Shown here one piece after another: positions 7,293-8,878 of a stretch of 8,878 nucleotides of DNA. The translations under genes were made by a program, and so were the position numbers. Source of the stretch: Gammaproteobacteria bacterium (lineage in GTDB: Bacteria > Pseudomonadota > Gammaproteobacteria > Xanthomonadales > Xanthomonadaceae); the NCBI GenBank assembly GCA_026398715.1, contig JAPLSI010000174.1:16649-25526 (forward strand), given 5' to 3'. The number at the start of each line of letters is the position of its first letter. Position 1 is the stretch's first letter. The notes below the pieces were generated by a model. That model was not told the DNA's origin, ran no database searches, and was given only the letters and a program-made list of their open reading frames with translations.

Positions 7293-8308
7293 GCACTCCA
7301 GTCACCGTTGCAGTCGTGGGCGCCACCGGCGCCGTTGGCCAGGTCATGCTGTCCATCCTCCATGAGCGCAAGTTCCCGGTGAAAAAACTCATCGCGCTCG
7401 CGAGTGCGCGCTCAGCAGGGGAGACCATCGAGTTCGGCGACCAGCGGATCGTGGTGCAGGATCTCGCCACCTTCGATCCGGCCGGCGTGGACATTGCGCT
7501 GTTTTCGGCGGGGGGTTCGACGTCCACGTTATACGCGCCGAAATTTGCCGCGGCCGGTGCGATCGTCGTGGACAACTCATCGGCCTTTCGCTACGACGAC
7601 GACGTGCCGCTGGTGGTCAGTGAAGTAAATCCGCACGCGATTGCCGATGCGCCGCGCGGAATCATCGCCAATCCCAATTGCTCGACCATGCAGATGCTGG
7701 TGGCGCTCGCGCCGATCCATCGCGAAGTGGGCATCGAGCGCATCAACGTGGCGACTTACCAGTCGGTGTCGGGTGGCGGTCGATCGGCCGTGGACGAACT
7801 CGAGAAGCAGAGCGCCGACCTGGTTGCCGGGCGGGAAGCCGACCCGCAGCGCTTCCCGGTGCAGATCGCGTTCAACCTGATCCCGCACATCGACGACTTC
7901 CAGCCCAACGGTTACACCAAGGAAGAGATGAAGCTGGTCTGGGAGACCCGCAAGATCCTCGGCGACGATTCCATCCAGGTGAATCCCACGGCGGTGCGCG
8001 TTCCGGTCTACTACGGCCATTCCGAGGCAGTGCACATCGAGACCCGCAGCAAGATCAGCGTGGATCGCGTTCGCGAGCTGCTCGAATCAGCGCCCGGCGT
8101 GGTGGTGGTGGACGATCGGAAGTCGGGTGGTTACCCGACCCCGGTTACCCACGCTGCGGGCCAGGACGCAGTTTTCGTCGGCCGCTTGCGGGAAGATATT
8201 TCACATCCGCGCGGACTGGACATGTGGGTGGTTTCCGACAATATCCGCAAGGGCGCGGCCTTGAACGCCGTCCAGATTGCTGAGCTCTGGTTGAAAAATC
8301 GCTCGTAA
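7289..8308 (+). CDS. asd: Asd, aspartate-semialdehyde dehydrogenase
   Basis: The protein has 339 residues. It reduces beta-aspartyl phosphate to aspartate semialdehyde with NADPH, the branch point to lysine, diaminopimelate (hence peptidoglycan), methionine and threonine. The NADP-binding GATGAVG is at 11-17 and FSAGGS at 72-77. The catalytic cysteine is C131 in [23 protein letters not shown] (157-171) follows, and the probable catalytic base is H244 in YYGHSE. An intact cysteine separates it from the Usg-1 paralogues, which lack it. Length and motif style are those of the shorter Asd class shared with Pseudomonas and Gram-positive bacteria, unlike the longer E. coli enzyme. It is placed between aroC and fimV. 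There is no intrinsic terminator after the TAA at 8306-8308. Confidence 0.96.
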   Translation: MSTPVTVAVVGATGAVGQVMLSILHERKFPVKKLIALASARSAGETIEFGDQRIVVQDLATFDPAGVDIALFSAGGSTSTLYAPKFAAAGAIVVDNSSAFRYDDDVPLVVSEVNPHAIADAPRGIIANPNCSTMQMLVALAPIHREVGIERINVATYQSVSGGGRSAVDELEKQSADLVAGREADPQRFPVQIAFNLIPHIDDFQPNGYTKEEMKLVWETRKILGDDSIQVNPTAVRVPVYYGHSEAVHIETRSKISVDRVRELLESAPGVVVVDDRKSGGYPTPVTHAAGQDAVFVGRLREDISHPRGLDMWVVSDNIRKGAALNAVQIAELWLKNRS

Positions 8309-8338
8309 ACAGTTATTCAAGAAGGTAGTAGAGCTCGG

Positions 8339-8354
8339 CGCGACCCCCGTCGCG
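8339..8354 (+). other. Perfect 6-bp hairpin between asd and fimV
   Basis: CGCGAC and GTCGCG (8339-8344 and 8349-8354) pair perfectly around a CCCC loop. No T run follows, so it is not a standard intrinsic terminator. It ends 13 bases before the fimV SD and could be leader structure, an mRNA-stabilising element or chance in GC-rich DNA. In the rest of the 8309-8380 gap I see only a weak promoter-like pair, TTGAAA (8291-8296) and TATTCA (8314-8319), which I do not call. Confidence 0.4.
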
Positions 8355-8367
8355 AGCACGAGTCCAT

Positions 8368-8373
8368 GGGGAG
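8368..8373 (+). promoter_or_regulatory. Shine-Dalgarno of fimV
   Basis: GGGGAG ends 7 bases before a TTG codon at 8381. This favours TTG as the start. The in-frame ATG at 8366 overlaps this SD and has only weak purine-rich sequence upstream of it. Confidence 0.6.
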
Positions 8374-8380
8374 ACATCCG

Positions 8381-8878
8381 TTGAAAAACCCGCACCTGAC
8401 CCTATCCCTTGCCGTGGCCCTGGGCCTGGCGAGTCCTGCGTTGTCCGCGATGGGCCTCGGCCCGTTGCAGGTCAAGTCGGGGCTCAACCAGCCCCTGGTC
8501 GCCGAGATTCCAATCATTTCCGCCACGCCCAGCGAGCTCGAGCAGCTCGACGTGCGGCTCGCATCACCCGAGGCGTTTGCGCGCATCGGGCTGGAGCGTC
8601 CGGGCGAGCTGACGGCCAACCTGCAATTCAGCGTTGGCAAGAATTCCCGTGGCCAGCCGGTGATCCTGGTGACCACGCCGGGCCGTTTCTCCGAACCCCT
8701 GCTCAATTTCCTGATCGAGGCCGAGTGGGGCAAGGGCACCGTGACCCGTGAGTACACGGCCCTGATCGATCCGCCCTATATCGCTTCTGCCGTGGTCAAG
8801 CCGATGCAGGCGCCGACTGTTGCCGCGCCGGTCGCCGCGCCGCCTGTCGTGTCCGCACCCGCCGTCGAGCCGAGGGAC
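8381..8878 (+). CDS. fimV: FimV/TspA-like polar hub protein, 5' part only
   Basis: The first 166 residues are visible; the gene runs off the window. An N-terminal signal-like segment (KNPH, then LTLSLAVALGLASPALSA) would be cleaved after about residue 23. The conserved FimV N-terminal domain follows (about 25-133). It begins GLGPLQVKSGLNQPL, contains SPEAFARIGLERP and TTPGRFSEPLLNFLIEAEW, and ends REYTALIDPPY. After residue 140 an Ala/Pro/Val-rich linker starts, as expected before the LysM peptidoglycan-binding domain of the family. FimV in Pseudomonas and relatives is an inner-membrane, peptidoglycan-binding organiser of type IV pili and the cell pole. Position directly after asd agrees with the known asd-fimV-truA neighbourhood in Pseudomonas. 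The start is TTG 8381 (good SD) or ATG 8366 (five more residues, MGRHP). The large downstream acidic/TPR part is not in the window. Confidence 0.9.
   Translation, partial: MKNPHLTLSLAVALGLASPALSAMGLGPLQVKSGLNQPLVAEIPIISATPSELEQLDVRLASPEAFARIGLERPGELTANLQFSVGKNSRGQPVILVTTPGRFSEPLLNFLIEAEWGKGTVTREYTALIDPPYIASAVVKPMQAPTVAAPVAAPPVVSAPAVEPRD

Noticed and set aside
1..8878. Mobile element, CRISPR array, tRNA/rRNA, toxin-antitoxin or defence system
   Set aside because: Nearly every base is in recognised core genes. The only gaps over 50 bases are 5193-5251 and 8309-8380, and neither holds direct repeat arrays, terminal inverted repeats, a transposase or cloverleaf sequence.

Overview
This is an ordinary chromosomal housekeeping segment from a high-GC gammaproteobacterium. 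I see no mobile element, CRISPR array, RNA gene or phage signature. The order prmB-aroC-asd-fimV, the high GC content and the protein sequences suggest the Xanthomonadales/Lysobacterales (Xanthomonadaceae or Rhodanobacteraceae). That placement is inference from remembered gene order, not a search.

The window has three transcriptional blocks. Block 1 (+ strand, bases 2-1784) is the 3' part of purT (formate-dependent GAR transformylase) followed by rluF (23S rRNA pseudouridine synthase). They overlap by 8 bases and rluF has a strong Shine-Dalgarno. Block 2 (- strand, 5192 down to 1789) is a tight four-gene operon read right to left: a SCO1/SenC copper chaperone, psd (phosphatidylserine decarboxylase), bpt (N-end-rule leucyltransferase) and a secreted or lipoprotein endonuclease/exonuclease/phosphatase-fold protein. 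Two of its three junctions are ATGA stop/start overlaps and the third gap is 10 bases. Blocks 1 and 2 converge with only 4 bases between stop codons. Block 3 (+ strand, 5252 to the window end) is prmB (ribosomal protein L3 glutamine methyltransferase), aroC (chorismate synthase), asd (aspartate-semialdehyde dehydrogenase) and the 5' part of a fimV-like gene.

Blocks 2 and 3 diverge from a 59-base region (5193-5251). It carries a consensus -10 (TATAAT) on the minus strand and a near-consensus -10 (TATACT) on the plus strand, with a 6-bp inverted repeat lying across both. The minus-strand -10 lies 7 bases from the SCO start codon, so that mRNA is predicted to be leaderless. No gene of the minus-strand operon shows a recognisable Shine-Dalgarno, whereas rluF, asd and fimV do.

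Functionally, the plus-strand genes serve purine synthesis, rRNA and ribosomal-protein modification, aromatic and aspartate-family amino acid synthesis, and polar/pilus organisation. The minus-strand operon mixes respiratory copper delivery, phosphatidylethanolamine synthesis and protein turnover. I found no convincing undescribed system. The points most worth checking are the predicted leaderless divergent promoter, the SD-less operon, the YGST cleavage motif of Psd, and the EF-hand-like loop in the exported phosphatase-fold protein.
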